NCBI GenBank assembly: GCA_903902745.1
Contig: CAIUWA010000014.1
Span: forward strand, 62,001 to 126,000
DNA length: 64,000 bases
Source of the DNA: an uncultured Opitutia bacterium
Lineage (GTDB): Bacteria > Verrucomicrobiota > Verrucomicrobiia > Opitutales > Opitutaceae
Reading direction: 5' to 3'
Shown: piece by piece, positions 11,432 through 20,248 of the stretch
How positions within the stretch are numbered: the stretch's first letter is position 1
How the letters are laid out: every line of letters begins with the position of its first letter
Translations under genes and position numbers: made by a program
The notes under the pieces: model-generated
Databases searched by the model: none
Told to the model about the DNA's origin: nothing
The model's input: only the letters and a program-made list of their open reading frames with translations

Positions 11432-12343
11432 TCAGTGGCTGAGCAGCACGAACGGGCCCTCGGCCTTGGGGACGCCGCCCTTGCGTTCGAGCGTGACGGC
11501 AAAGGCATTGATTGCCGAGATGGGCTGGTCGGCCTTGAACTGGACGCGGGCGACACCATTGGCATCGACGGTGAACACCCCGCCGTTGACGGGATTCTGG
11601 TACTTGGGATCGACGACCCACAGCTGGTAATCCTGATTCTGGGCCAGCGCCGGAAGCTTTTCGACGGCCAGCAAGCCTTCCTGGCGCGACGGATTCCAAA
11701 CCGCCACGGCCACGGCCTGCGGCGAGTTGCCCAGCATGGAGCTGAGGGTGGAGATATTGAACTGGGCCAGGTCGCCCTCTGCCTTGAGCTGCTGATTGAG
11801 AGCGGCCACGCGCTGGTTGGCGGCGGCGGCCTCGCTGGCCGTGGTGGCAAGCTGCCGCTGGGTGTCAGCAAGCTGCCGGCCGGAATTGTCCATCTGCTGG
11901 TTGAGAACGATGCGCTCCGCCTCGAGCCGGTTCGCGGTGTCGCGGAGCACGAGTTGCGCGAGGCGCGCCTCGGTGCGCTGGTTGGCGGCTTCCTCGCGGG
12001 TCGCGAGCAGATCCTGCCCGAGCCAGGCGGCGACCAGGGCAAAGCCCGCCGCCGCGGCCCAGGGGATCAACGTGGGCAGGCGGAAGGGCAGGATTGTATT
12101 GCGGCCGGTTTCCCGGGGCTGAGCTTGGCCGATTTGCTGCAGCACGCGGGCCTTGAGGGCGGCGTCCGGCACCGCCGCCGGGGCGGTGAGCGCAAGCATG
12201 GCAGCCGCCTCGCGCAATTCCCGCACGAGCGCCTGCAGTTGGGGATCACTTGCCAGTTGCGTTTCGAACGCGGCCAGTTCCGCACCCTCGAGCAGGTCGA
12301 GGGCGTGAAGCGAGGCCAGTTCTTCGGTGCGTTCGTCGATCAT
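11432..12343 (-). CDS. RskA-like anti-sigma factor
   Basis: A 303-residue membrane protein. The cytoplasmic N-terminal part (about 1-90) starts ERTEELASLHALDLLEGAEL, as in anti-sigma-K factors. One transmembrane helix spans about 92-110, a long Gln/Ala-rich coiled coil covers about 113-190, and the extracytoplasmic RskA-type domain has YQLWVVDP and GGVFTVDANG. The zinc HxxxCxxC motif is absent, as in RskA. The start codon overlaps the sigma-factor stop (12340-12343), so the pair is translationally coupled. It presumably holds the sigma factor inactive at the membrane. Confidence 0.88.
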   Translation of the reverse strand: MIDERTEELASLHALDLLEGAELAAFETQLASDPQLQALVRELREAAAMLALTAPAAVPDAALKARVLQQIGQAQPRETGRNTILPFRLPTLIPWAAAAGFALVAAWLGQDLLATREEAANQRTEARLAQLVLRDTANRLEAERIVLNQQMDNSGRQLADTQRQLATTASEAAAANQRVAALNQQLKAEGDLAQFNISTLSSMLGNSPQAVAVAVWNPSRQEGLLAVEKLPALAQNQDYQLWVVDPKYQNPVNGGVFTVDANGVARVQFKADQPISAINAFAVTLERKGGVPKAEGPFVLLSH

Positions 12344-12936
12344 GACGGCTGGGGAAGGGAGTCGCGGAGCCGGAGCAGACCGCGGCGGATGCGGGCCTTG
12401 ATGGTGCCGAGAGGCTCGCGCAGTTTGTCCGCGATTTCCTGCTGGGTGAGGCCGCTGAAGAATGCGAGCTGGAGCGCGCGCTGCTGGTCGGCGGGCAGGG
12501 CTGCCACGGCCGCGCGCACGGTGACGGCCTTTTCCTTGAGGCTGAGCGCGTCGGCCGAATCACCCTCGTCGCCGGCGGAGGCATAGCCGAGTTCCTCGGG
12601 CGAACTCGCGGTGAGCAGCTCGGCGCGGCGTTTCCGCATACGGATGCGGTCGATGGCGCGGTTGCGGGTGAGCGTGACTGCCCAGGAGAATGCCGAGCCG
12701 CGGCCCGGTTCAAAAACAGCGGCCTTTTCCCACATGGCGAGAAAGACCTCCTGGATGATGTCCTCGGCTTCCCGGGCATCGTGCAGGATCCGCAGGGCGG
12801 TGGCGTAGAGCGGCCGCGAGAATCGGTCATACAGCGCGGTGAAAGCCGTCCGGTCTCCCCGCGCGACCCTCTGAAGGAGGTCGGCATCGATCCGGGAGCG
12901 GTCGCCGGGCTCTTCACTGGGCGTGAAATCCGTCAT
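12340..12936 (-). CDS. ECF RNA polymerase sigma factor, SigK type
   Basis: A 198-residue sigma-70 family factor with only regions 2 and 4. Region 2 (about 36-102) contains YDRFSRPLYATALRILHDAR and DIIQEVFLAMW. Region 4 (about 140-190) contains LPADQQRALQLAFFSGLTQQ and EIADKLREPLGTIKARIRRG. ATG 12936 (MTDFTPSEE) gives the normal ECF length; the frame extends 38 codons upstream without family similarity. It is followed by its anti-sigma gene with a 4-base overlap. Target promoters are not evident. Confidence 0.92.
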   Translation of the reverse strand: MTDFTPSEEPGDRSRIDADLLQRVARGDRTAFTALYDRFSRPLYATALRILHDAREAEDIIQEVFLAMWEKAAVFEPGRGSAFSWAVTLTRNRAIDRIRMRKRRAELLTASSPEELGYASAGDEGDSADALSLKEKAVTVRAAVAALPADQQRALQLAFFSGLTQQEIADKLREPLGTIKARIRRGLLRLRDSLPQPS

Positions 12937-13246
12937 GCGTTTCGTCGGGGAATGGCCGCCACCTGATCCGATCGCGTAAGCGGCGAACGAACCCGGCAGG
13001 CATGACGGCACGAGGAGCATTTCCGAATCATACGCGTAACAGAGGGCCAAGGATGCACAGGGCTGGTGGTAGGCGAGGTAAATTCAAGATCGGGTTCTGG
13101 CGGGATCGGACAGTCAAGAGTCCAGAGCTGAGAGTCGAGAGCCAGAAAGCCGGAGCGGAATCCCGTAAGGCCGAGAGGATTCCGGGACCTGCTACCAGGC
13201 TGGGCACTTAGCTCTCGACTCTCAGCCCTCGACTTCACTTTCCCGC
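12937..13246. other. intergenic region upstream of the sigma-factor gene
   Basis: A 310-base gap holding the sigma-factor leader and a family D inverted repeat (13111-13240). I see no convincing gene or RNA. Confidence 0.6.
13111..13240. repeat. family D inverted repeat, unit D5
   Basis: The left arm (13111-13142) contains GAGCTGAGAGTCGAGAGC. The right arm (13210-13240) contains GCTCTCGACTCTCAGC. The cores are reverse complements with one base offset, separated by about 67 bases. Confidence 0.7.
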
Positions 13247-13339
13247 TCACAGCACGGCGAGCCCGATGAGTCCGAGCACGATGAGCAGGGCTAGGATCGA
13301 GAGGATGGTTCTTTCGCGAGTCGTAACGGGCAGAGGCAT
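13247..13339 (-). CDS. 30-residue single-pass membrane peptide after the exosortase gene
   Basis: A small frame from ATG 13339 to TGA encodes MPLPVTTRERTI followed by a run of Leu, Ile, Val, Ala and Gly to the C terminus (about residues 12-30). It starts 26 bases after the exosortase stop on the same strand. Basic/polar residues then one hydrophobic helix would orient it in the inner membrane. It lacks a PEP-type sorting motif. It may be an accessory or regulatory peptide of the exosortase operon. Codon-by-codon it reads cleanly, but short length limits certainty. Confidence 0.5.
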   Translation of the reverse strand: MPLPVTTRERTILSILALLIVLGLIGLAVL

Positions 13340-13365
13340 GGGGCAGCTCAATTCCGGATTTCAAA

Positions 13366-14985
13366 TCAGAGGCCGAGGGGCTGGAGATGGGAGAAAATCT
13401 CCGTGACCAGTGGTTCGTGGGCGATGTCGACCCAGGGGTGATTGCTGGAGAGCCGGATGAACATCTGGTCGCCGGCGTGGCGGAAGCCATAGCGGACGGC
13501 GATAGCGAGCAGGTTGCGCGGGGAAAGCGGGTCGAGGTAGCGGACCGGCTGGTGGTCGTAGAGGTGCCAGAACCAGACATACTGCGGGAAGCCATTGCTG
13601 CGAAAAAGCCGGTATTCCGCCTCGACGGTTTCGCGGCCACCGGTGCCGAGACGTTCGCGGGTGGGGTTCATCGCCACCGGTTCCCATCCGGCACCCGGCC
13701 AGCAGGCATCGGGCGTGTGCGTGGCCACGAGGCTGGCACTGGCCTGGCCCGGCGCCCAATAAGCGATGTAGACAGTAATCTGAAGTCCAGTGCCGTCGGC
13801 GGCGCCGCGGAGGTACGTGCGCTGCACGAAGTGATCTGTTTGCAGCGTGTCCTTGAAGCGGTTGAGGTCGTTGGAGGTGATTACCTGCCAGCTTGAGGGA
13901 TGCAGCGGCAGCACCGCCTCGAGATTGGGCGGGGAGGGCGCAGGAGGCAACGGCGTGAGCACCCGATGCAGCGCAAAGAAGACCGCCAGCGTCGCGGCGA
14001 GTCCGAGTGCGCCGGCCAGCAACCGCTGGGCTCCCTTGGGCGCCAGCACTCCGACGGGCGGCGCCACGGTTTCCGGTGCGGCGGGCATTTCGCGGCGTTC
14101 CAGCAGCAGGGCCAGTCCACCCAGCAGCAAGGCGGTCACCCCGAGCACGGCATAACCGGTGAGGTCGTGCCAGTGGCCGCTGATGTCGACGCCTGCATTG
14201 GCCAGCAGTGTGAGTGTCAGCGAGCGAATGAAGTTCATCGCCAGGGCGAGAGGTGCGGCGAGTCCAATGATGAGGGCGCGGGCTCCGGGGCGGTGGACGA
14301 GGCAGCCGGAGAAGAAAAAGCCGGCGAAGACACAGGAGATGAGGCTGCGCACACCGCTGCAGGCCTCCTCGATGCCCACCGTGGAGCGCGCGAGCTCGAT
14401 GATGTTGCCATGCTGATTGGCGGCGATGCCCAGCAGGTGCAGGGCACGGACGACGTTTTCCGAAACCCAAAGCTGCAGGGCGATCGTCAGGCGGCTGTAG
14501 GTTCCGGGCGGGATCGGGGCGCTCAGGATCCAGATACCGGCCGCCAGCACGGAACTCCAATTAAACGGGATCAATCGAACCTTGTCGCCGGCGAAGACGA
14601 TCAGTCCGGCGAACAGCAGACACGCGAGGGCGGCTGCCATCGCGAAACCGACCAGCGCATGCGACCATTCAAGGGCGGCGGCGTAGAGGCCTCCGGCGAT
14701 GAGCGCGAGGAGGCCAAGGCTGAGCATGACGAAAAGGAGAAGGCGCGTCCCGGCGGTGGCGGGCAGATAACGCGGTGGGCCGCTGCTCCGGGCCTCATAG
14801 AGCATCAACAGGAAAATCACCGGCATGAACAGGCCGTGGGAAAGATCGGGATTATGGAGCCACTGCGGCCAGAGAAGGGCCGTGAGTCCGGTGATGAGCA
14901 GGACCAGCAGGCCGAGGTTCACCCATCCCAGCACGGTGGGTGAGGGAGACACGCGGGAGGCGGGCAGAGCGGAGTCGCCGGTCAT
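13366..14985 (-). CDS. exosortase with fused EpsI-type C-terminal domain
   Basis: A 539-residue inner-membrane protein. The first 320 residues form a multi-pass exosortase core with the predicted triad: Cys209 in EEACSGVRS, Arg254 in MNFIRSLTL and His271/His273 in SGHWHDLTG. Exosortases cleave and anchor proteins with PEP-CTERM-like tails and are linked to exopolysaccharide export. The last 200 residues form the EpsI-type periplasmic domain with THTPDACWPGAGW. ATG 14985 lies four bases after the stop of the preceding TPR gene. No obvious PEP-CTERM substrate is encoded in the window. Confidence 0.88.
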   Translation of the reverse strand: MTGDSALPASRVSPSPTVLGWVNLGLLVLLITGLTALLWPQWLHNPDLSHGLFMPVIFLLMLYEARSSGPPRYLPATAGTRLLLFVMLSLGLLALIAGGLYAAALEWSHALVGFAMAAALACLLFAGLIVFAGDKVRLIPFNWSSVLAAGIWILSAPIPPGTYSRLTIALQLWVSENVVRALHLLGIAANQHGNIIELARSTVGIEEACSGVRSLISCVFAGFFFSGCLVHRPGARALIIGLAAPLALAMNFIRSLTLTLLANAGVDISGHWHDLTGYAVLGVTALLLGGLALLLERREMPAAPETVAPPVGVLAPKGAQRLLAGALGLAATLAVFFALHRVLTPLPPAPSPPNLEAVLPLHPSSWQVITSNDLNRFKDTLQTDHFVQRTYLRGAADGTGLQITVYIAYWAPGQASASLVATHTPDACWPGAGWEPVAMNPTRERLGTGGRETVEAEYRLFRSNGFPQYVWFWHLYDHQPVRYLDPLSPRNLLAIAVRYGFRHAGDQMFIRLSSNHPWVDIAHEPLVTEIFSHLQPLGL

Positions 14986-14989
14986 GTTT

Positions 14990-16582
14990 TCAGGAACGCC
15001 GGCCCGCGGGGCTGACGGGATGTCCGGCGGAATACCGGGCGAGCAGGATGTAGGTGATGTCCAGCGGCAGGGGCAGCGATGGTAGAAACGCCTCGATGTG
15101 GCGCGGCGGTGGCTTGCCCAGGAAAAAATCCTCAAATCCGGCAATGGTCAGCGGGGAAGAGTTCGGAGTCTGGTCGAGCAGCAGGGCTGCGGCATGCATC
15201 TTTTTGAAATCCCCGGAGATCCCGGCGGCGCAAAACAACACCGCCAGGGCATTGTGATTTTCCGCGGTGGCCGCGAGTGGCGCGGCCTCGAGCCGGGCAA
15301 AAACTCGGTCCAGCACGGATTGGTTCGGATATTTGGCCAGGTGGGTGCCGAGCAACTCCATGATGGGGCCGGTCGGGCGCGGGGTCAGCAGCAGCGCCAC
15401 GTCGCTGTCCAGCAGGCTCAGCCAGCCCAACTGGGCATAGGCATCGAGCCGCAGGGCGTAGCGTTCGTCATCATGGATACGCTCGCCGTACTTCGTGATG
15501 AGATCGAGGGTCAGGCGGGGCTGCTTGAGTTCAAGGAGGCTTTTCGCCTGGAAATACGGCACAAACGGATCGGTGGCATCGGGCCAGATTTGGTTCAGGC
15601 CCGCGATCGCCTGGCCTTCCTGCCCAGTGCGGATCAGCAGCTCGGCCGTGACCACCCTGTGCCATTGCGGGGCGAGGGGACCCGGGCCGGCGATGAAGCG
15701 GCGCAGGGGCACGTCGTCGCCGGATTGCCGGGTGGCGAACAACAGGGCGTTCATCCAGTAGCCGGCATGGACGGGGTCGTTGCGCCGGAACTGGGCGGAG
15801 GCGAGCTCCTTGATCTGGGCGTAGTCGCTGCGGGCCAGCAACGCGCGGTGCCAGGCATCTGCGGTTCGGTCGTTCTTCGCGGGATGCTCCGCGAGCAGGC
15901 GGGCATAGAGGCGGTCGGAGAGCCCCGGCTGGGTGATCTGCCAGAGTGAGGCCAGGGCGAAGCCGATGTCGTAGTCGCCCGGTGCCAGTTCATAGGCGTA
16001 GGAAAGGGAAAAAAGCGCTCCCTTGATGTTGTTGGTGGCGAGGGCTTCGGCTCCCTTCTTCAGGAAATAGCGGGCCCGCGCCATGTTGATCTGCGACCAG
16101 GCGGGCGGCCAGGCCACGGCTTTGTAACTGACCGGGTAGCCGATGCCGCGGAAAGCGGCAAACACCAGCAGGGTTGTCACGAGGTAGGTGGTGGCCAGGC
16201 CCGTGCCATAAAAGCCAAAGGCCCGGCCCCAGAAGGGACGGACGTCGGCAGCATTCACGGAACAGCGCAGGCCGTCGGGTGTTTCCACGAGCAGGGGGCA
16301 CACCCGGCGAAACCGGCCCGGGCGGGCCCACATCAAGGCGGCATCGCAGTTCGTCTCAAAAGCCCGGCCCGAATCACTGACGGACTGACAAGGGCAACGC
16401 GAATCCGGGCGCAGGCGGAAGAGGGTCTTCCGCCCGTTCCAATAGAGCAACGCCCAGAGAAGGCGGAAAAAATCAGCGATCCAGCCGGCCACGCTGTCAG
16501 GGTAGGTTGCCGGTTCACTCCCGCAACGCGAAACGCAGCATGCAATCAAAGCTCCAATCACCAACCTCCAATGAATCTTCAA
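14990..16582 (-). CDS. exosortase-operon membrane protein with helical repeats
   Basis: Up to 530 residues. The N-terminal region has a hydrophobic stretch, then CPCQSVSDSG and two further cysteines around CPLL and LRCSV, and a transmembrane helix near residues 126-146. The rest is all-helical TPR-like repeats. It is four bases upstream of the exosortase gene, so the two are one operon. The far start (TTG 16582) lies inside a family D repeat and yields a lipobox-like VIGALIAC that may be accidental. GTG 16492 is an alternative start. I do not recognise a named family; a role in export or polysaccharide assembly is inferred from context. Confidence 0.7.
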   Translation of the reverse strand: MKIHWRLVIGALIACCVSRCGSEPATYPDSVAGWIADFFRLLWALLYWNGRKTLFRLRPDSRCPCQSVSDSGRAFETNCDAALMWARPGRFRRVCPLLVETPDGLRCSVNAADVRPFWGRAFGFYGTGLATTYLVTTLLVFAAFRGIGYPVSYKAVAWPPAWSQINMARARYFLKKGAEALATNNIKGALFSLSYAYELAPGDYDIGFALASLWQITQPGLSDRLYARLLAEHPAKNDRTADAWHRALLARSDYAQIKELASAQFRRNDPVHAGYWMNALLFATRQSGDDVPLRRFIAGPGPLAPQWHRVVTAELLIRTGQEGQAIAGLNQIWPDATDPFVPYFQAKSLLELKQPRLTLDLITKYGERIHDDERYALRLDAYAQLGWLSLLDSDVALLLTPRPTGPIMELLGTHLAKYPNQSVLDRVFARLEAAPLAATAENHNALAVLFCAAGISGDFKKMHAAALLLDQTPNSSPLTIAGFEDFFLGKPPPRHIEAFLPSLPLPLDITYILLARYSAGHPVSPAGRRS

Positions 16583-16610
16583 CCTTCAAGCCTAGGAAAT
16601 TGAAATTTAG
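16548..16610. repeat. family D element D2
   Basis: GCTCCAATCACCAACCTCCA then ATGAATCTTCAACCTTCAAG, followed by an AT-rich GAAATTGAAATTTAGGATTT then GGAGTTTC, resembles both arms of D4 at 43218-43346 in shorter form. It overlaps the possible start of the TPR gene. Confidence 0.5.
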
Positions 16611-16678
16611 GATTTGGAGTTTCGCGGCCGCCGCGGCCCGGGCTCGACACCGGCAAAACCCCGCCCACGCTTTCCCGC

Positions 16679-17128
16679 ATGGCCACGATCTACGAAAAAC
16701 TCCGCGCCGACATCATCACCGCCATGAAGGCGCGCGATGCGGGCAAGGCGCTCATTCTCCGCACCACGGACGCCGCGATTCAACGCGCCGCCATGGACGC
16801 CAGCAAGCCGATCGACGACGCGCTGGTCATCACGGTCCTCCGCAAGGCCGTCAAAAACCTGACTGACGCCAAGGCGGAATTTGCCAAGGGCGGGCGGGCC
16901 GACCTCGTCGCAGCCAACGAGGCCGAGATCAAGCTGCTGGAACAGTATCTTCCCGCCGGGCTGGAGCCCGCCAAACTCGAGGCCCTCATCGCCGAGGCCA
17001 TCGCGGCGACCGGCGCCACCTCGAAGAAGGAGATGGGCAAGGTCATCGGCGCGCTCAAGCAGCGGCCGGAGGCCCCGCTGATCGACTTCGGCGCCGTCAG
17101 CAAGCTCATCCAGGCGAAGCTGCCGTAA
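16679..17128 (+). CDS. GatB/YqeY domain-containing protein
   Basis: A 149-residue cytoplasmic protein matching the YqeY family, which resembles the tail domain of GatB amidotransferase subunits. Visible family features are the N-terminal IYEKLRADIITAMKARDAGK, LLEQYLPAGL, and the C-terminal GATSKKEMGKVIGALKQRP. YqeY proteins often sit near rpsU, dnaG or gatB and their exact role is uncertain. Here it is alone and convergent with a GH28 gene, with a family C hairpin between them. Confidence 0.88.
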   Translation: MATIYEKLRADIITAMKARDAGKALILRTTDAAIQRAAMDASKPIDDALVITVLRKAVKNLTDAKAEFAKGGRADLVAANEAEIKLLEQYLPAGLEPAKLEALIAEAIAATGATSKKEMGKVIGALKQRPEAPLIDFGAVSKLIQAKLP

Positions 17129-17141
17129 GCTGCGGATCCTT

Positions 17142-17240
17142 CCGATGCAGGGGCGTGCCTCGTGTACGCCCGGTTTGGTGATCGGATGTCTTGGTCAGAT
17201 CACGCGTATCGGGCGTACGCAAGGTACGCCCCTGCATCGG
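17142..17240. repeat. family C-like inverted repeat C3
   Basis: The arm CCGATGCAGGGGCGTGCCTC (to 17172) is repeated inverted at 17210-17240, 31 bases per arm with four mismatches. It lies between convergent genes and could act as a bidirectional transcription stop, although it lacks a T tract. Confidence 0.8.
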
Positions 17241-17261
17241 ACAATGCCTGCGGCCTTCGCC

Positions 17262-18572
17262 TTACTTCGCCGTGTTGGGCAGCGCCGGCGCGGGCATGAC
17301 GGCGGGAAGTTGGAATTCCTCGCCGTTCACGCGGACGTTTTTCAGCACAATGTTTTCCACCGGGCCGAGCGCGAACTGGCGGTCGGCGAGGGTGAGGTCG
17401 ATGTTCTCCAGGGTGATCCCGGTGATGACATCGCCGGCGTTGCCGCGCAGCGTGCCCATGCTGCGGAATTTGCCCGAGATGTTCCGAATCGTGACGTTCC
17501 GCACCATGCGCGAGGGCGCCGGCTGGCCCTTCAGGTCGAAGAACTGGAGCCAGGGCGCGACATTCAGGATGCGGCCGCTGCCGGTCAGCTTGATGTTCTC
17601 GATCGTGATGTTCTCATAAAGCTGCGGGGTGTCGGGCCGGAGCTTGAGCGTAAGCAGGGTCGCACTGCCGGAGATGGTGTTGTTGCGCGCGGTGACGTTG
17701 CGCACGATGGTCGCCTCGCTCCCGCAGGTCATGCCGCCGCCATCACCGAATTCACAGTCCTCCACCAGGATGTTCTCCACGGGCGGGCTGCTGGCGTCCT
17801 TCGTGGCGAAGGGGCCCTTGCTACCCTTGAAGGCGATGTCGTCGTCGTTCACCGAGATATAGCACTTCCGGATCGTCACATTCTGGCAGCTGTCGATGTC
17901 CATGCCGTCCGTGCTCGGTCCGCGGAGCCCGTTGACGGCGCTGGGCACAGTAATGCGCAGCCCCTCGATGACGACGCCGTTGCTGTTATAGACATGCAGG
18001 TTCCAGAAACCGGAGTCCTGGAAAGCCAGGCCCTCGATGCGAACGTCCTTGCAGCGGTCAATGAACATCAGGCGCGGACGCTCGACCTCGAGGTTGGTGC
18101 ATTTCGGGTTCTCCTTGCGCCGCGCCCAGAACGCATTCCAGAACGTCACGCCATTGCCATCGAGACGGCCCTTCCCACCGATGCGGACGCGGTCCATGCC
18201 CTGCGCATTGACGAGGGCCATGCGCCAGGGTTCGAAATGCCCCTCGATGCGGGTCTCGCGCTTGGGGTAGTCTTCGATCTGGTCGGAGCCAAAGAGGACG
18301 GCACCTTCATCGAGGTAGAGCTCGACGCCGGACTTCAAGAAAATGGAGCCGCTCCGGAATTTTCCGGCGGGAACCACCACCACGCCGCCATGGTTCGCCT
18401 GGGCCTGGTCGATCGCCTTCTGGATCGCGGCGGTGTTGAGGGTCGTACCGTCGCCCACTGCGCCGAAATCGGCGATGGAGAGGCGCTTCAGCTCGGCACC
18501 GGCCAGCAGTGAAGCGGAGGCCAGGCTGGCGAGAAGGAGGGCGAGGGAGAGGAGGGGTTGGCGGGTGCTCAT
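17262..18572 (-). CDS. secreted GH28-like glycoside hydrolase
   Basis: A 436-residue parallel beta-helix protein with a signal peptide (residues 1-27), then the GH28 entry motif DFGAVGDGTTLNTAAIQKAI. The active region is partly conserved: TDGMDID near 222 and VNDDDIAFK near 241 supply the acidic residues. The usual Gly-His-Gly motif appears as GGGMTCGSE, so the histidine is missing. Polygalacturonase or rhamnogalacturonan-hydrolase activity is therefore likely but substrate is open. The PL22-like gene 134 bases upstream on the same strand fits pectin use. Confidence 0.85.
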   Translation of the reverse strand: MSTRQPLLSLALLLASLASASLLAGAELKRLSIADFGAVGDGTTLNTAAIQKAIDQAQANHGGVVVVPAGKFRSGSIFLKSGVELYLDEGAVLFGSDQIEDYPKRETRIEGHFEPWRMALVNAQGMDRVRIGGKGRLDGNGVTFWNAFWARRKENPKCTNLEVERPRLMFIDRCKDVRIEGLAFQDSGFWNLHVYNSNGVVIEGLRITVPSAVNGLRGPSTDGMDIDSCQNVTIRKCYISVNDDDIAFKGSKGPFATKDASSPPVENILVEDCEFGDGGGMTCGSEATIVRNVTARNNTISGSATLLTLKLRPDTPQLYENITIENIKLTGSGRILNVAPWLQFFDLKGQPAPSRMVRNVTIRNISGKFRSMGTLRGNAGDVITGITLENIDLTLADRQFALGPVENIVLKNVRVNGEEFQLPAVMPAPALPNTAK

Positions 18573-18587
18573 GGGGGAGGGAGGGGA

Positions 18588-18718
18588 AAAGTAAGAAGTA
18601 TGAAAAATGAAGGAAGATGAATTTTCGCGCAGAGGCGCTGGGACGCAGAGAGTGAAGCAGGGTGGACGAGAAGGAGCAGGAGAGGGAAAGTGGTTTCTTC
18701 CCGTTTTTAATTCTTACT
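18588..18718. repeat. family B inverted repeat B1 (contains a family A half unit)
   Basis: The left arm (18588-18622) is AAAAGTAAGAAGTATGAAAA then ATGAAGGAAGATGAA. The right arm (18695-18718) contains TTTTTAATTCTTACT and overlaps the PL22-like stop codon. A family A half unit lies inside. Confidence 0.65.
18622..18651. repeat. family A half unit A3
   Basis: TTTTCGCGCAGAGGCGCTGG then GACGCAGAG matches left arms of A5 and A9. No right arm is found. It is nested between the B1 arms. Confidence 0.7.
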
Positions 18719-20029
18719 GGCCTCGGCCTTGGCGACCTCGACGGCAAACACATAGGTGGGACCGAACATGTTCGAGCGAAAGATCACGTGTTTTTGATCC
18801 GGCGTAAAAAAGGCGTTGGGCTCGAGCGTGTATTTGTTCTTGTGCAGACTCACGAGGCGCTCGGGGTGAAAAATGCCCGGGCGCACCAGGTTCTCGCCCA
18901 GCGAACCCGAGTCGTTGAGCAACTCGGGACGAAAAAGGTAAACCCATTCGTTCTCGGATGACGCCCATTCCACGACGGTGTCGGAACCGCCATCACCGCA
19001 AAAGAGCGTTTTGTCCGGCGATTGATCGTAGTGGATCGACCAGGCGTTGATATTCACATGATACCATGATCGTTCGCCGGTTTCGACATTGTAGCCGCCC
19101 GTGAAGTGATCCACGCCCCACGGGAAACGGATTTCATACCAGATGGTCTTGCCGTCCCGGCTCCAGAATTCATGCCCCGCCGCTTCCAATCCCATCGTCC
19201 GCTTGTGCACGAGGGTGTTCTTGCTGCCATCGGCGCGAATGGTCCAGATGCGATCAACCTTCCACCAGGTGCCCTCGTGGCAATACATCAGCAGGTTGGG
19301 ATCGGTGGGCGAGAACTGCAGGTGATTCAGCCAGTCGGTGCTGTGCTCGAGGATATTGGTGATTTTCCCACTGCGAAGATCGACCGTGAACATCGTCATC
19401 GGCTGGCGTTCGGCGAGGCGGGCGTCCATCATCAACACCTTGTCCACGGCGGCGCCGAGCACCTTGCCGCGGTTGGCCACTTCACTCTGGCTGACGGGCG
19501 CCATGGCGGGCTGCTGCTTGGCCGCATTGGCGCGTGGCGCGGCCGAGGGGTCGGTTTCGTTGAACGTGCCGGCGCCCAGGGTTTCGTCGGCATTGATGCT
19601 GGACACCCCCATGCGCGGCGGCAGGTCGGCGATCTTGCGGGTTTCACCCGTGTCGATGTTCGTGCCGTAAAGCGTCGAGCCGCCGCCGGCGGCGGAATTT
19701 TTCGTGTAATAAACCGTCGGCGTCTTGTGACCGACGACAATGACCCGGGCGGGAGCCGGGACCAGCGGCCGGGTCTTGAAGGTCGTGAGATCGAGCACGG
19801 CGATGCCGCCACCCGTCGTGTACACCATGTTCTTGCCGTCGGGCGTGCAGGAGTTGTCGTTGAAGTAGAGGCTGGCGGAGCCGGGCTCGTCCGTCACCCG
19901 GGTGACGCGATGACCGGTGTCGGGATCAATCCACGACTTGGGCGGCGGCGTGTCGGCGGCCGCGGCGGCCAGCGGAAGGTTCGTGGCGAGAAGGAGGGCA
20001 AGGGCCAGGGACAGCTTGGGTATGATCAT
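18707..20029 (-). CDS. secreted oligogalacturonate lyase-like (PL22-type) beta-propeller protein
   Basis: A 440-residue protein with a signal peptide (about 1-24) and TolB-like beta-propeller blades starting DPDTGHRVTRVT. Motifs expected for oligogalacturonate lyase are present: LLMYCHEG near 246, GHEFWSRDG near 288 and SIHYDQSPD near 333, supplying histidines for a metal site. Known PL22 enzymes are cytoplasmic, so the signal peptide is unusual. A paralogue lies at 62317-63678. The stop codon is part of a family B arm. Confidence 0.8.
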   Translation of the reverse strand: MIIPKLSLALALLLATNLPLAAAAADTPPPKSWIDPDTGHRVTRVTDEPGSASLYFNDNSCTPDGKNMVYTTGGGIAVLDLTTFKTRPLVPAPARVIVVGHKTPTVYYTKNSAAGGGSTLYGTNIDTGETRKIADLPPRMGVSSINADETLGAGTFNETDPSAAPRANAAKQQPAMAPVSQSEVANRGKVLGAAVDKVLMMDARLAERQPMTMFTVDLRSGKITNILEHSTDWLNHLQFSPTDPNLLMYCHEGTWWKVDRIWTIRADGSKNTLVHKRTMGLEAAGHEFWSRDGKTIWYEIRFPWGVDHFTGGYNVETGERSWYHVNINAWSIHYDQSPDKTLFCGDGGSDTVVEWASSENEWVYLFRPELLNDSGSLGENLVRPGIFHPERLVSLHKNKYTLEPNAFFTPDQKHVIFRSNMFGPTYVFAVEVAKAEASKN

Positions 20030-20248
20030 GGGGCGGGGGGACGGGGAAACAGACAGGCGGCAGACAATTCAGGGGGCATCGGCCAGACGCTTGATGACTG
20101 CCAGAGGTGACGGTGCGAATCAAGAAGGGCAAAAGAGAAAGGGAGGGTGGAGAGGCCTTCCGGTGATTTCGCGAAAATCATACCGGCCGTGTCTAGCCTT
20201 CCCTCCCGGATGCAACTTCCCCTAGATCAGTGTGCCCCTGCTACTGCC

